64,000 nucleotides of DNA from Microbulbifer celer (GCF_020991125.1 NZ_CP087715.1:1453501-1517500); one strand, 5' to 3'; positions 24,349 through 34,477 are shown, counted from the first letter of the stretch. The notes: generated from the sequence alone by a model not told the origin. Translations and numbers: made by a program.

Positions 24349-25740
24349 ATGGAAGTTGAGGTACCGTCCCCCGTGTCTGAATCCGTCGTGCATCCCTGGG
24401 ATCCCGCCAGCTGGCGCAATCGCGAAGCGCATCAGCAGCCTAAATACCAATCCGCAGAAGCCGTAGCCGAAGTCGAACAGCAGCTGGCCAGTTATCCGCC
24501 GCTGGTGTTTGCGGAAGAGGCTCGCGAGCTGCGCCGGCAACTGGCACAAGTTGCTGAAGGCAAAGCGTTCCTGTTACAGGGTGGCGACTGCGCGGAGTCG
24601 TTTGCTGACTTCAATGCCAACCGCATTCGCGACACCTTCAAGGTTCTGCTGCAGATGGCCGTGGTACTGACGTTTTCCGGTAACCTGCCGGTGGTCAAAG
24701 TGGCGCGTATGGCAGGGCAGTATGCCAAGCCGCGCTCTGCCGATCTGGAGACTGTCAACGGCATCGAGCTGCCCAGTTATCGCGGCGATATCATCAATGG
24801 AATCGATTTCACCGCCAAAGCGCGGGTGCCCGATCCCCAGCGCATGATCACCGCTTACAACCAGTCCGCTGCGACCCTCAATCTGCTGCGCGCCTTTGCC
24901 CAGGGTGGCCTGGCGGATCTGCATCAGGTGCACGCGTGGAACCTGAGTTACCTCGAAAATAACCCGCAGCGGGATCGCTACCTGCAGTTGGCCGAGCGCC
25001 TGCAGGATGCGCTGGAGTTTATGGCCGTCTGCGGGGTGAATTCCGACAATACACCGGCGTTGCGGGAAACTACCCTGTACACCTCTCACGAGGCGCTGCT
25101 ACTGAATTACGAGCAAGCGTTGACCCGTTCCGACAGTCTTACCGGCAAGTGGTATGACTGCTCTGCCCATATGTTGTGGATCGGCGAGCGCACCCGTCAG
25201 TTGGATGCGGCGCACGTGGAGTTCCTGGCCGGAGTCTGGAACCCCATCGGGGTAAAAGTTGGCCCCGGAATGGACACCGAAGAGCTGATCCGCCTGATCG
25301 ACCGCCTCAACCCCAATAATGAGCCGGGAAGGCTCACGCTGATTACCCGCATGGGGGCCGATACACTGGGCGATAAACTGCCGGCGCTGGTGCGTGCGGT
25401 AGAAAGGGAAGGGCGCTCGGTGGTGTGGAGTACGGACCCCATGCACGGGAACACCGTCAAGGCATCCAGCGGCTACAAGACCCGGAACTTTGACAGTATC
25501 CTGCGGGAAATTCGTGATTTCTTCGCCGTGCACCGCGCGGAAGGCTCTCATCCCGGTGGCATCCACCTGGAAATGACCGGCCAGCACGTGACCGAGTGTA
25601 CTGGGGGTGCCTGGGGTATTTCCGAAACAGATCTGGCGAGCTGCTACCGCACCCAGTGTGATCCGCGCCTGAATGCTGACCAGGTGCTTGAGCTCGCGTT
25701 CTGTATTTCTGAAATGCTGCGGGACGGCCGTAGCAGCTGA
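24349..25740 (+). CDS. class II (plant-type) 3-deoxy-7-phosphoheptulonate synthase
   Basis: A 463-residue class II DAHP synthase, the first enzyme of the shikimate pathway (PEP plus erythrose 4-phosphate). Class II landmarks are W-D-P-A-S-W-R near the start, [11 protein letters not shown] with the metal-binding Cys (about residues 78-88), [49 protein letters not shown] and [17 protein letters not shown]. Class II enzymes also serve secondary metabolism, but none of that context is seen here. It follows the aromatic aminotransferase on the same strand. Confidence 0.92.
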   Translation: MEVEVPSPVSESVVHPWDPASWRNREAHQQPKYQSAEAVAEVEQQLASYPPLVFAEEARELRRQLAQVAEGKAFLLQGGDCAESFADFNANRIRDTFKVLLQMAVVLTFSGNLPVVKVARMAGQYAKPRSADLETVNGIELPSYRGDIINGIDFTAKARVPDPQRMITAYNQSAATLNLLRAFAQGGLADLHQVHAWNLSYLENNPQRDRYLQLAERLQDALEFMAVCGVNSDNTPALRETTLYTSHEALLLNYEQALTRSDSLTGKWYDCSAHMLWIGERTRQLDAAHVEFLAGVWNPIGVKVGPGMDTEELIRLIDRLNPNNEPGRLTLITRMGADTLGDKLPALVRAVEREGRSVVWSTDPMHGNTVKASSGYKTRNFDSILREIRDFFAVHRAEGSHPGGIHLEMTGQHVTECTGGAWGISETDLASCYRTQCDPRLNADQVLELAFCISEMLRDGRSS

Positions 25741-25792
25741 GAAAGCAATAATCCGAAAGGGAAGTTAGCAGCCAGAAAAAGAGGGGGCTGGG

Positions 25793-26473
25793 ATGTTGAA
25801 GCTTTACATTGGCAATAAAAACTACTCGTCCTGGTCTCTGCGACCCTGGCTGCTGGCGAAACAGTTGGACATTCCGTTCGAGGAAAAACTAGTTCCCTTC
25901 GATGACGGGAGCAGCTGGTCCAAGTTTCGCACCTTCTCTCCTACCGGTCTGGTGCCTTGTCTGGAAGACGGCGATGTGACCGTGTGGGAGTCCCTCGCCA
26001 TTACCGAGTATCTCTACGAATCCTCGCCCGGAGTCTGGCCCGAGGACCGTGAAGCACGGGCCTGGGCACGCTGCGCGGCAGCGGAAATGCACGCGGGCTT
26101 TCTTTCCTTGCGCAATCAGTGCAGCATGAACTGCGGCGTTACCGTCCGCTTGCATGAGATTGATGCGAAATTGCAGAAGGACCTGGATCGACTGGAAGAG
26201 CTCTGGCAGCAGGGGCTCAAGCGCTTTGGCGGGCCTTATCTGGCGGGGGAGGCGTTTACCGCGGTGGATGCCTTTTTTGCACCAGTGGTGATCCGACTAC
26301 GTGGCTACGGCCTCGCTCTCAGTGAATCGTCCATGGATTACGCTGAGCGCATCCTTTCACTGCCGGCAATGCAGCAATGGATAGATGAGGGCACCCGTGA
26401 ACCGTGGCGCGAAGCGGGGCACGATGATGAATTGCTGCAGGTTGGCACCATTGTGGAAGATCGCCGAAGCTGA
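25793..26473 (+). CDS. glutathione S-transferase family protein
   Basis: A 226-residue GST. The thioredoxin-like half starts MLKLYIGNKNYSSWSLRPWLLAKQLDIPF, where NYSSWSLR supplies the glutathione-site Ser. FSPTGLVPCLEDGDVTVWESLAITEYL is the cis-Pro and E-S motif. The helical C-terminal domain follows. The subgroup is common near amino acid genes in gammaproteobacteria but has no assigned substrate. It may be read through from DAHP synthase (gap 52 bases). Confidence 0.85.
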   Translation: MLKLYIGNKNYSSWSLRPWLLAKQLDIPFEEKLVPFDDGSSWSKFRTFSPTGLVPCLEDGDVTVWESLAITEYLYESSPGVWPEDREARAWARCAAAEMHAGFLSLRNQCSMNCGVTVRLHEIDAKLQKDLDRLEELWQQGLKRFGGPYLAGEAFTAVDAFFAPVVIRLRGYGLALSESSMDYAERILSLPAMQQWIDEGTREPWREAGHDDELLQVGTIVEDRRS

Positions 26474-26749
26474 CAGCGGTCGCGGACGGAGCTGAGCCAT
26501 AAAGACCGTCCACAATGTTACAAGGGGTAAAAGAATACACTTAATAAGCCGTTATCATAATGGGTTAATGGGTTATCACAACAAACCTGTCCTATCGGTT
26601 AACCAGAAGGAGGGGATTAACGTGCCAGGCAGTCGCTTTATCGCGGTCACTGTTGGCCGGATTGGTGGATCGTAGCGATATCTGTCATCCCGCGGTACAC
26701 TCGACCGGTCACAATTTTAACAATCCATGCTTAGGAGAGGATCGAGCCG

Positions 26750-28996
26750 ATGCGTCAGACATTGATCGCTATGTCCATTGCCGCCGCCCTGGCGACCGTG
26801 GCCGGTTGTAGTAAAGAATCCGATGAATCACAGGCTGCCAAAGGGGCAGACCAATCGATGACCACGCAAGGTGTCGCTGCCAATGACGCGGCGGGCAAGG
26901 CCAATAGCAATCCGCTGCTGGCAGAGTGGACCGGCCCATTCGGAGGCGTGCCGGCGTTTGACAAGGCAAAGGTCGCAGACCTGAAGCCGGCACTGGAAAC
27001 TGCCATGGCCCAGAATCTCGCCGAGATCGACGCCATTGCCAATAATCCGGAAGCCCCCACGTTCGCCAATACGATTGAAGAAATGGAACGCAGTGGCGCA
27101 GCGCTGAGCCGGGTGTTTACCTACTGGGGCATCTGGAGCAGCAATATGTCTTCTCCTGAGTTCCGCGCGGTTCAGAGTGAGATGGCCCCGAAACTGGCGG
27201 ACTTCAGCTCGAAGATCATTCAGAACGACAAGCTTTTCCAGCGCGTAAAAGCCGTGTACGACGCACGTAATAATTCCGGTCTCAATGCCGAACAGAAGCG
27301 TGTGGTAGAGCTGACTTACGACGAGTTCGCCACCAACGGCGCGACACTAACCGGCGAAGCCAAAGCCCGCTATGCGGCGATCAATAAGCGTCTTGCGGAG
27401 CTGCACACCACATTTTCCAACAACGTGTTGGCGGATGAAGAAGGCTACGATATTTTCCTGCGCAGTGATCAGCTGAGCGGTCTGCCGGAATCGTTTGTCA
27501 AGGCTGCAGCGGCGCTGGCGGAAGAAAAAGGGCAGAAGGGTAATTACGCGATTACCAATACCCGCTCGTCCATGGATCCGTTCCTTACTTATTCTGACAA
27601 CCGTGAACTGCGTGAGAAGGTCTGGACCAATTACTACAGCCGTGGTGACAACGGCGATGAGCACGATAACAATGCTATCATTGCTGAAATCCTGCAGCTG
27701 CGTGACGAGCGAGTTGGCCTGCTGGGCTTCGATAATTACGCCGAGTGGCGCCTGCAGAATCGCATGGCGAAAAATCCGGCCAACGCGATCGAGCTGATGG
27801 AGGCGGTCTGGCCGGCAGCGGTTGCCCGGGTACATGAAGAAGTGGCGGATATGCAGGCGGTTGCCGATAAGGAAAAAGCCGGCATTACTATCAAGCCGTG
27901 GGACTATCGTTATTACGCGGAGAAGGTGCGTAAAGCCAAATACGACCTGAATTCCGATGAAGTGAAGCAGTATCTGCAGCTGGATAAGCTGCGTGAAGGC
28001 ATGTTCTTTGTTGCCGGTGAGCTGTTCAACTTCGAGTTCACTCCGGTGAAAGAGGGTACCGTTCCCGTCTTCCACGAAGATGTGAAAGTCTGGGAAGTGA
28101 CCGACAAAACCTCTGGTGAGCACATCGGTCTGTGGTACCTGGATCCGTACGCCCGCGCCGGCAAGCGCTCCGGTGCGTGGGCCACCATGTACCGCGATCA
28201 CACCACCTTTGATGGCAAGGAAACCGTGCTGGCTTCCAACAACTCCAACTTTATCAAGGGGGCGCCGGGTGAACCGGTACTGGTGAGCTGGGACGATGCG
28301 GAAACCTTCTTCCACGAGTTTGGCCACGCACTGCACTTCCTCGCTTCCAACGTGACCTATCCGACCCTGAACAGCGGTGTACGCGATTACACCGAGTTCC
28401 AGTCGCAACTGCTGGAGCGTTGGCTGAGCACCGATCCGATCATCGACAATTACCTGGTGCACTACAAAACCGGTGAACCGATTCCCGCGGCGCTGGTGGC
28501 CAAGATCAAGAAAGCGGCCAACTTCAACCAGGGCTTTGCCACTACCGAATACCTGGCGTCCGCGCTGGTGGATATGAAGTTGCACACCAGTGATCCTGAG
28601 GGAATCGACCCTGACAAGTTCGAGCGGGAAACTCTCGAAAGTCTGGGGATGCCATCCGAGCTGGTAATGCGTCACCGTACCCCGCACTTCGGCCATATCT
28701 TCTCTGGTGAAGGTTATTCCGCGGGCTACTACGGCTATATGTGGGCAGACGTTCTGACCTCAGACGCGTCCGAAGCCTTTGCAGAAGCGGAAGGTGGCTT
28801 CTACGACAAGGAAGTGGCTGGCAAGCTGGTGAAGTATTTGTTCGCACCGCGCAACGCGATGGATCCAGCGGAAGCCTACCGCAAGTTCCGCGGTCGCGAT
28901 GCGGGGATCGAGCCGTTGATGCGTGACCGTGGCTTCCCCTTGCCTGGTGAAGAGTCGGGCGAAAAAGCGGAAGAGACTGCATCCGCCGGCGGGTAA
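26750..28996 (+). CDS. M3 family metallopeptidase, Dcp-like lipoprotein
   Basis: A 748-residue peptidase of the oligopeptidase A/Dcp (M3A) family. The zinc motif H522-E-F-G-H526 lies in AETFFHEFGHALHFLAS, and ESLGMPSELVMRHRTPHFGHIFSGEGYSAGYYGYMWADV is the substrate-binding part. The signal peptide ends in a lipobox (TVAGCSK), so this version is probably anchored in the envelope and acts on periplasmic peptides. E. coli Dcp is about 680 residues and lacks the lipobox. It is likely a dipeptidyl carboxypeptidase. It is a single gene with its own terminator. Confidence 0.92.
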   Translation: MRQTLIAMSIAAALATVAGCSKESDESQAAKGADQSMTTQGVAANDAAGKANSNPLLAEWTGPFGGVPAFDKAKVADLKPALETAMAQNLAEIDAIANNPEAPTFANTIEEMERSGAALSRVFTYWGIWSSNMSSPEFRAVQSEMAPKLADFSSKIIQNDKLFQRVKAVYDARNNSGLNAEQKRVVELTYDEFATNGATLTGEAKARYAAINKRLAELHTTFSNNVLADEEGYDIFLRSDQLSGLPESFVKAAAALAEEKGQKGNYAITNTRSSMDPFLTYSDNRELREKVWTNYYSRGDNGDEHDNNAIIAEILQLRDERVGLLGFDNYAEWRLQNRMAKNPANAIELMEAVWPAAVARVHEEVADMQAVADKEKAGITIKPWDYRYYAEKVRKAKYDLNSDEVKQYLQLDKLREGMFFVAGELFNFEFTPVKEGTVPVFHEDVKVWEVTDKTSGEHIGLWYLDPYARAGKRSGAWATMYRDHTTFDGKETVLASNNSNFIKGAPGEPVLVSWDDAETFFHEFGHALHFLASNVTYPTLNSGVRDYTEFQSQLLERWLSTDPIIDNYLVHYKTGEPIPAALVAKIKKAANFNQGFATTEYLASALVDMKLHTSDPEGIDPDKFERETLESLGMPSELVMRHRTPHFGHIFSGEGYSAGYYGYMWADVLTSDASEAFAEAEGGFYDKEVAGKLVKYLFAPRNAMDPAEAYRKFRGRDAGIEPLMRDRGFPLPGEESGEKAEETASAGG

Positions 28997-29024
28997 TTCT
29001 CTACCTGACGATAAGTCTCATCTG

Positions 29025-29057
29025 AAAAGCCGCGGTGCGCACGCCCGCGGCTTTTTT
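29025..29057 (+). terminator. intrinsic terminator of the M3 peptidase gene
   Basis: AAAAGCCGCGG (29025-29035) and CCGCGGCTTTT (29045-29055) form an 11-bp stem with a 9-base loop, followed by a T-run to 29057. It lies 29 bases past the stop codon. Confidence 0.88.
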
Positions 29058-29163
29058 AATGTGTTCGTGTTGTATGTGCTTGGGTCTCTGCCGCTACGGC
29101 TGGGGGGGATCCGCTATGCTGAATTCAGGTTTAGGCGTTAGGTCAAGGTAGGGGAGTGTGGTG

Positions 29164-29370
29164 ATGCCGAAATGGCTGATCGTGGCCGGGTGTGCACTGG
29201 TGGTAATCGGGTTACTGCTGCACTTCTTTCCGAACCTGTTTTCCTGGTTCGGCCGGCTTCCCGGCGATATCCGGGTTGAATCCGAGCGCAGCAGGTTCTA
29301 TTTCCCGATCACCTCCATGATCATTATCAGCGTGATCCTGAGTGTGGTTCTGAGCTTTTTTCGACGCTGA
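29164..29370 (+). CDS. DUF2905 family small membrane protein
   Basis: A 68-residue protein, MPKWLIVAGCALVVIGLLLHFFPNLFSWFGRLPGDIRVE. The two hydrophobic segments and the central GRLPGDIRVE are the DUF2905 hallmark. The ATG at 29164 is 8 bases after GGGGAG; GTG codons at 29158 and 29161 are also in frame. Function is unknown. Its stop codon lies in a palindrome shared with the convergent Lrp-type gene. Confidence 0.82.
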   Translation: MPKWLIVAGCALVVIGLLLHFFPNLFSWFGRLPGDIRVESERSRFYFPITSMIIISVILSVVLSFFRR

Positions 29371-29383
29371 AGTGTTCAGCGTC
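29363..29383. terminator. 9-bp palindrome spanning two convergent stop codons
   Basis: GACGCTGAA (29363-29371), a GTG loop, and TTCAGCGTC (29375-29383) are perfect complements. The DUF2905 stop is in the left arm, and the stop of the convergent Lrp-type gene starts in the right arm. No T-run follows on the plus strand. Confidence 0.45.
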
Positions 29384-29864
29384 AGCCTTCGAGTAATTGA
29401 TCCAGGGGCAACTCCGTACGGTAGCGCACCTGCTTGAGGGAGAAGCTGCTCTTGATATGGTCGATCCCCGGTAACTCAGTCAATTTCTTGTCGAGAAACT
29501 CCTGATAGGCGTGCAGGTTGGGCACAACCACACGCAGCAGGTAATCAAAATCCCCGGTCATCAGATAACACTCCATTACCTCCGGCCATTGGCCGATGGT
29601 GGATTCAAAGTGCTGTAGTTCTTTCTTCACCTGGTGGTTGAGAGTGACCTGGATAAAGACGCTGACCGGCAGCCCCACCATGTCCGGCTCCAGCAGCGTG
29701 ACCGCGCGCTTGATGAAGCCCTGTTCGTGCAGGTTCTTCACCCGGCGGGAGCAGGGGGAGGGAGACAGGTGCACCTTTTCCGCCAGCTCGATATTGGGGA
29801 TGGTGGCGTCCTGCTGCAGGATCTCCAGGATGTTCTTGTCGATGGCATCGAGTATGTAAGCCAT
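29382..29864 (-). CDS. Lrp/AsnC family transcriptional regulator (IOR-linked)
   Basis: A 160-residue regulator with an N-terminal HTH (NIELAEKVHLSPSPCSRRVKNLHEQGFI, about residues 24-51) and a C-terminal RAM/ACT-like domain (about 65-150) that normally binds an amino acid. It is divergent from the indolepyruvate oxidoreductase gene, which it probably controls in response to aromatic or branched amino acids. It resembles the Lrp-type gene beside putA in layout. Confidence 0.88.
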   Translation of the reverse strand: MAYILDAIDKNILEILQQDATIPNIELAEKVHLSPSPCSRRVKNLHEQGFIKRAVTLLEPDMVGLPVSVFIQVTLNHQVKKELQHFESTIGQWPEVMECYLMTGDFDYLLRVVVPNLHAYQEFLDKKLTELPGIDHIKSSFSLKQVRYRTELPLDQLLEG

Positions 29865-30165
29865 AAATGTTCGCTCTCAACGATTCGTTCTGATCCGTTC
29901 TGCCCCGGTGCACCGGCGTCAATGAGCCGATGTACCGTTCCTATTGCCCGAAAATGACATCCTTTCTCATCTTCCGGCTTCTAGTTGCTAATTATTGCAG
30001 AAATAAGGGTTTTTGTGGCGATTATTGTTGGTGTTCTGGGGGCTCTGTGGTCAATTTGGTATGACCTGCCCGTACTGCCAGTGATAATTTACGGAAAAAC
30101 AGCAGCGATGCCGTGTAATCCGCGGTAGCCGGTTAGCAGCATAATAAGATGAGAAGGTAACAGCC
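29865..30165. other. 301-base divergent intergenic region (Lrp / IOR)
   Basis: No gene was found. It is AT-rich compared with its flanks around 29960-30010. A GATAAT (30083-30088) with TATGAC 17 bases upstream is a weak promoter candidate for the oxidoreductase gene. Lrp-type sites are too degenerate to call by eye. Confidence 0.5.
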
Positions 30166-33100
30166 ATGGCGATGGTCGAAAGTGATCAGGAACTGGGGTT
30201 CAATCCGAGTCCCGGTATTGATAGTGAGTATTCCCTGAAGGACGCCTTTACCCGCGACTGCGGTCGTGTTTTTCTCACCGGGATAGATGCCCTGGTACGC
30301 CTGCCCCTGATGCAGAAGCAGCTGGATGAACAGGCCGGGCTCCATACCGCCGGGTTTATTTCCGGTTATCGGGGCTCTCCTCTGGGCGGATACGACCAGA
30401 CTCTCTGGCGCCATAAACAGCTGCTCGCGGAGCGCGATATCCACTTCGAGCCGGGTATCAACGAAGACCTGGGCGCCACCAATATCTGGGGTACCCAGCT
30501 TCTCGACCACTACCGCCAGCAGGCCACCCGCGACGGTGTATTCTCCATCTGGTACGGCAAAGGCCACGGTGTGGATCGCAGTGCCGACGTGTTCCGTCAG
30601 GCCAATGTGCAGGGTACATCGAAGCTCGGCGGGGTACTCGCCCTTTGTGGGGATGACCACACCGCCGAATCCTCCATGTTCTCCCACAACACCGATCAGA
30701 TTTTCGAGTCGGTGATGATGCCGTTACTGTTTCCCACTACCATCGATGAGTATCTGACCCTGGGGCTCGCGGGTATTGCGCTGTCGCGGTTCAGCGGTTT
30801 GTGGGTGGGCTTCAAGACCATTACCGAAACCGTGGAATCCGGTGCATCCATTGTTGTTCCCTCGTTGCCGCAGTTTGTCTGTCCGGAATCTTTCCCGATC
30901 CCTCCCCACGGGCTGAATTACGACCCGAATCTCAACTGGCCGGCAGAGCGGATGGAATACGAGCGCCGCATGCTCGAAGAGCGCTTGCCGGCGGCCAAGG
31001 CCTTTGCCTATGCCAATGGCCTGGATAAAACCATCGTCGAGGCGCCGCAAAAGCGCTGCGGTATTGTGACCGTGGGTAAAGCCCACGGTGATCTGCTGGA
31101 AGCGCTCAAGCTGCTGGAACTGAACGAGCAGGATCTGAAAGCGGCGGGCATCTCCATCTACAAGGTTGCCATGAGCTGGCCGTTGGAACCGCGCGGCATC
31201 AGTAAATTTGCCGAGGGGATGGAGCGACTGCTGGTGGTCGAAGAAAAGCGACCGCTGGTGGAAGGGCAGATCAAGGATCTGCTCTACGGCTGGGACGACA
31301 GCGTGCGCCCGAAAGTGGTGGGCAAAAAAGACTTGAATGGTGCGGATCTGTTGCCGGCGATCTGGGGCTTCGGCCCCGATCAGGTGGCCAAAGCCATCAC
31401 CCGCTGGTTGGCGGATACACCACTGGCAGAAAAACTGATTCCCCTAGCGGAAAAGCTTGGCACCAATACGCCGCAGAAGGCTACCGGTCTGCTGGCGCGC
31501 GAGCCCATCTTCTGCGCTGGTTGCCCCCACAATACCTCTACCAAGTTGCCTGAGGGCAGTACCGGCAGTGCCGGTATCGGTTGCCATATCATGGCATTGG
31601 GGAAAGGGCTGCGTACCGATACCTATTCCCACATGGGTGGAGAAGGGGCCCACTGGGTGGGGCTGCACCGCTTCTCCAGTGACGCGCATATTTTTCAGAA
31701 TATGGGGGATGGCACCTACAACCATTCCGGGCTACTGGCCATCCGCCAGGCGGTCGCCAGCCAGATCAATATTACCTACAAAATCCTGTTGAACGATGCG
31801 GTGGCCATGACCGGCGGCCAGCCCACCGACGGCGAAGTGACGGTGCCGACACTGTCCCGTCAGTTGCTGGCGGAGGGTGTCGGCACGGTTTGCCTGGTGA
31901 GTGAGAATCCGGATCACTGGCGTCAACATCGGGATCAGGTTCCCGCGGAAGTACAGGTCTATCACCGCGATGATCTGGAAACGGTGCAGAAGAAGCTGCG
32001 TGATACCGCAGGGGTCACTGCAATCATCTACGAGCAGGTCTGTGCGGCGGAAAAACGCCGTCGCCGCAAGAAAGGCCTGATGCCCGACCCCGCCAACCGC
32101 CTGCTGATCAATCACCGGGTGTGCGAAGGCTGCGGCGATTGTAGCGTGCAGTCGAACTGTATTGCGGTAGAGCCGCTGGAAACCGAATTTGGCCGCAAAC
32201 GCCAGGTAAACCAGTCCAGCTGCAACAAAGACATGCGCTGCGCCGACGGCTTCTGTCCCAGCTTTGTGCGCGTGGAAGGCGGCGAGCTGAAAAAGCCGGA
32301 ACTCAATGCGCTGGCTGCCGCCATCGATCGCGCCAGTGAAAATCTTCCGGCATCGCCGGCGCCGGATTTGCGTGCGCCACTCAATATTCTGGTGGCGGGT
32401 ATCGGAGGCAGTGGTGTTCTCACTGTCGCGGCGCTATTGGGGATGGCCGCGCATCTGGAAGAGAAGGGCAGTACTACGTTGTACTTTACCGGCCTCTCCC
32501 AGAAAAACGGTGCGGTTGTGGCCCACGTGAAAGTGGCGAACACCCCGGGCGATATCACCACCGCGCGTATTCGCGACGGTGCCGCGGGCCTGCTGTTGGG
32601 CTGCGACATGGTGACTGCCGCCGGACAGCGCAACAAGTTTGCTCTGGGCGAAATGCAGGCGGTCGTAAACACCGCGGAAGTGCCAGTAGCGGCGTTTGTG
32701 CGTGACAACGATCTCGCTTTTCCGGCAGATGCGACTACCAACAGTATTCAATCGGCAGCCGGCGAGTATTTTGCGTTTGATGCCAACCGCTACGCCCAGG
32801 CACTGTTCGGAGATACCGTCGCTGCCAACCTGATGATGTTGGGTTATACGTGCCAGAAAGGCTTGCTGCCCGTGTCTCAGGACGCGTTGGAGCGGGCGGT
32901 AGAGTTGAATGGCGTCGCAGTGGAAAACAACCTACGTGCATTCCGCGCCGGCCGCCTGCTAGCGGAAGATCCGCAGGCTGTTGAGCAGCTGTGTTCTCCG
33001 GCACAGCCGGTGAAGATAATGGAGCCCGGAGAAAGTGTGGCTCAGACTATTGTCCGGCTGGCAGAAGAGCTGAAAGAATATCAGAGCGCGTTTTACGCCC

Positions 33101-33711
33101 GACGTTTTACTCGAGCGGTAACCGAGCTCAAACAAGTGGAGGATCAAATCCCGGGTAGCAATGGCGTATTGACCCGGGCGGCAGCCGCCAGTCTGTTCAA
33201 GGCGATGGCTTACAAAGATGAGTACGAAGTGGCGCGTCTGTATAGCGGTGAGGCATTCAAGCGGCAGCTATCAGAAACCTTCACCGGGGACTATAAGCTG
33301 CGCTTTTTGATGGCGCCCCCGCTGATTGCGCGACCGGATGCCAGTGGCAAAATTCGTAAAATCAGTCTTGGCCCCTGGTTGCAGAAGTGTCTGCCGATAC
33401 TGGCCAAAGGGAAGGTCTTACGGGGTACGCCTCTGGATCCATTCGGATACACGGCAGAGCGGCGTGAGGAGCGTCGCTGGGCACGGGAGGTGTTGGACAC
33501 AGTGAAAGCAGTAACGGCGAATCTATCTGTAGCGAATATCGAGCCCGCGACCGAATTACTCTCGCTGCCGCAGCAGGTACGCGGTTACGGTTATGTACGT
33601 GCACAGAAGATGGCTGCAATCACTGAGCGCTGGCACAACCTGAAAGCGAAGTTCGTCCACCGCAATTCTGACTTTGATGATGGGAAGGGATTGACGGAAG
33701 TGCGCAACTGA
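30166..33711 (+). CDS. indolepyruvate:ferredoxin oxidoreductase, fused IorA-IorB type
   Basis: A 1181-residue fusion of the alpha (TPP) and beta/gamma parts of 2-oxoacid:ferredoxin oxidoreductase. The N-terminal transketolase-like region (about 30-420) contains GFISGYRGSPLGGYD and GKGHGVDRS. The TPP-binding part has FCAGCPHNTS, GIGCHIMALG and the metal-binding region GDGTYNHSGLL. A ferredoxin-like C-x2-C-x2-C-x5-C (CEGCGDCSVQSNC) lies near residue 652. The gamma domain starts near 738 (ILVAGIGGSGVLT). It oxidatively decarboxylates aryl pyruvates made by aminotransferases to aryl-acetyl-CoA. The single-gene fused form is common in aerobic proteobacteria. It is divergent from an Lrp-type regulator. 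Confidence 0.9.
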   Translation: MAMVESDQELGFNPSPGIDSEYSLKDAFTRDCGRVFLTGIDALVRLPLMQKQLDEQAGLHTAGFISGYRGSPLGGYDQTLWRHKQLLAERDIHFEPGINEDLGATNIWGTQLLDHYRQQATRDGVFSIWYGKGHGVDRSADVFRQANVQGTSKLGGVLALCGDDHTAESSMFSHNTDQIFESVMMPLLFPTTIDEYLTLGLAGIALSRFSGLWVGFKTITETVESGASIVVPSLPQFVCPESFPIPPHGLNYDPNLNWPAERMEYERRMLEERLPAAKAFAYANGLDKTIVEAPQKRCGIVTVGKAHGDLLEALKLLELNEQDLKAAGISIYKVAMSWPLEPRGISKFAEGMERLLVVEEKRPLVEGQIKDLLYGWDDSVRPKVVGKKDLNGADLLPAIWGFGPDQVAKAITRWLADTPLAEKLIPLAEKLGTNTPQKATGLLAREPIFCAGCPHNTSTKLPEGSTGSAGIGCHIMALGKGLRTDTYSHMGGEGAHWVGLHRFSSDAHIFQNMGDGTYNHSGLLAIRQAVASQINITYKILLNDAVAMTGGQPTDGEVTVPTLSRQLLAEGVGTVCLVSENPDHWRQHRDQVPAEVQVYHRDDLETVQKKLRDTAGVTAIIYEQVCAAEKRRRRKKGLMPDPANRLLINHRVCEGCGDCSVQSNCIAVEPLETEFGRKRQVNQSSCNKDMRCADGFCPSFVRVEGGELKKPELNALAAAIDRASENLPASPAPDLRAPLNILVAGIGGSGVLTVAALLGMAAHLEEKGSTTLYFTGLSQKNGAVVAHVKVANTPGDITTARIRDGAAGLLLGCDMVTAAGQRNKFALGEMQAVVNTAEVPVAAFVRDNDLAFPADATTNSIQSAAGEYFAFDANRYAQALFGDTVAANLMMLGYTCQKGLLPVSQDALERAVELNGVAVENNLRAFRAGRLLAEDPQAVEQLCSPAQPVKIMEPGESVAQTIVRLAEELKEYQSAFYARRFTRAVTELKQVEDQIPGSNGVLTRAAAASLFKAMAYKDEYEVARLYSGEAFKRQLSETFTGDYKLRFLMAPPLIARPDASGKIRKISLGPWLQKCLPILAKGKVLRGTPLDPFGYTAERREERRWAREVLDTVKAVTANLSVANIEPATELLSLPQQVRGYGYVRAQKMAAITERWHNLKAKFVHRNSDFDDGKGLTEVRN

Positions 33712-33723
33712 CTGGAGCGGTAT

Positions 33724-33756
33724 CCATCAAGCCACAGACTTACTGCGGCTTGATGG
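33724..33756. terminator. 10-bp stem at the convergent ends of the IOR and chrR genes
   Basis: CCATCAAGCC (33724-33733) and GGCTTGATGG (33747-33756) are perfect complements around a 13-base loop that contains the chrR stop codon (33740-33742). No T-run follows. It has the same layout as the stem at 8836-8870. Confidence 0.45.
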
Positions 33757-34471
33757 TTAAAAATGGATTGATCAGTTTACCCAGCAGCCCCGTCAGCGTG
33801 ACAGGCGCTTCCACTACCGACAGGCACAAACACTCTTCATCTTGTGTGGCAGTGGGGCGATGGGTTTCCCCTGGCTCCCGCACCAGGAAATCTCCCGGTG
33901 TATAAACCCCATCGGCATCGGAAAAGCTCCCGTACAGCACCATGGTAATTTCCTTGCCGCGATGATCATGCTCCGCGACCTTACTCCCAGGGGCAATGCG
34001 GTGAAAAGATACCTGATGCCGCTGCTGTCCGGTTTCAAGCAGAGCTTCTTTGAGCCCCCTGGATAACCGCTGCCATTTGAGCTTGCCATTGGTTCGGATC
34101 AACTTGTCGACCACCGGTGGTACGTGTTTAAAAATGGGATCGGAGGGCGGTCGTGGAAGCACAGCCGTTGAAGCCTCGTTAGATTCCTGTGGTGCTTTTT
34201 CCGCTGCATTAATGCGCTCCATCAGCCGGGAGAAAGCCTGTGTCTGCTGCTCAGACATGCTGGGCTCCATGGTGCTCGAATCGCTAGAGACTGTGTCCAG
34301 CAGGGCACCACCAATCCCGTTCAGCAGCTTCAGTTGCGCCGTGCACTCGTTGCACAGCTGCAGATGCGCGGAGACCACCAGGCTGTGGGCTCTATTGAGG
34401 CTGCCGCTGGCATATTCCAGGAGCATATTGTTGTCGGGGTGGTGGTTAATCCCATTAGGGTGATAATTCAT
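33740..34471 (-). CDS. chrR: ChrR-type zinc anti-sigma factor
   Basis: A 243-residue protein. The N-terminal zinc anti-sigma domain has H11-P, LLEYASGSL, H36, C40 and C43 (H-x3-C-x2-C), and binds the sigma factor in the cytoplasm. The C-terminal cupin (about residues 145-230) has the metal-ligand set in HDHRGKE and GETHRP. In Rhodobacter sphaeroides the cupin domain of ChrR is needed for release of SigE on singlet oxygen. It lies 6 bases after the sigma gene in one leftward unit. Confidence 0.92.
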   Translation of the reverse strand: MNYHPNGINHHPDNNMLLEYASGSLNRAHSLVVSAHLQLCNECTAQLKLLNGIGGALLDTVSSDSSTMEPSMSEQQTQAFSRLMERINAAEKAPQESNEASTAVLPRPPSDPIFKHVPPVVDKLIRTNGKLKWQRLSRGLKEALLETGQQRHQVSFHRIAPGSKVAEHDHRGKEITMVLYGSFSDADGVYTPGDFLVREPGETHRPTATQDEECLCLSVVEAPVTLTGLLGKLINPFLTIKPQ

Positions 34472-34477
34472 GGTTAC

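Noticed and set aside
27347..28696. A 449-codon open frame opposite the M3 peptidase
   Set aside because: The M3 peptidase on the plus strand has a full set of motifs including HEFGH. The reverse frame has no recognisable family.
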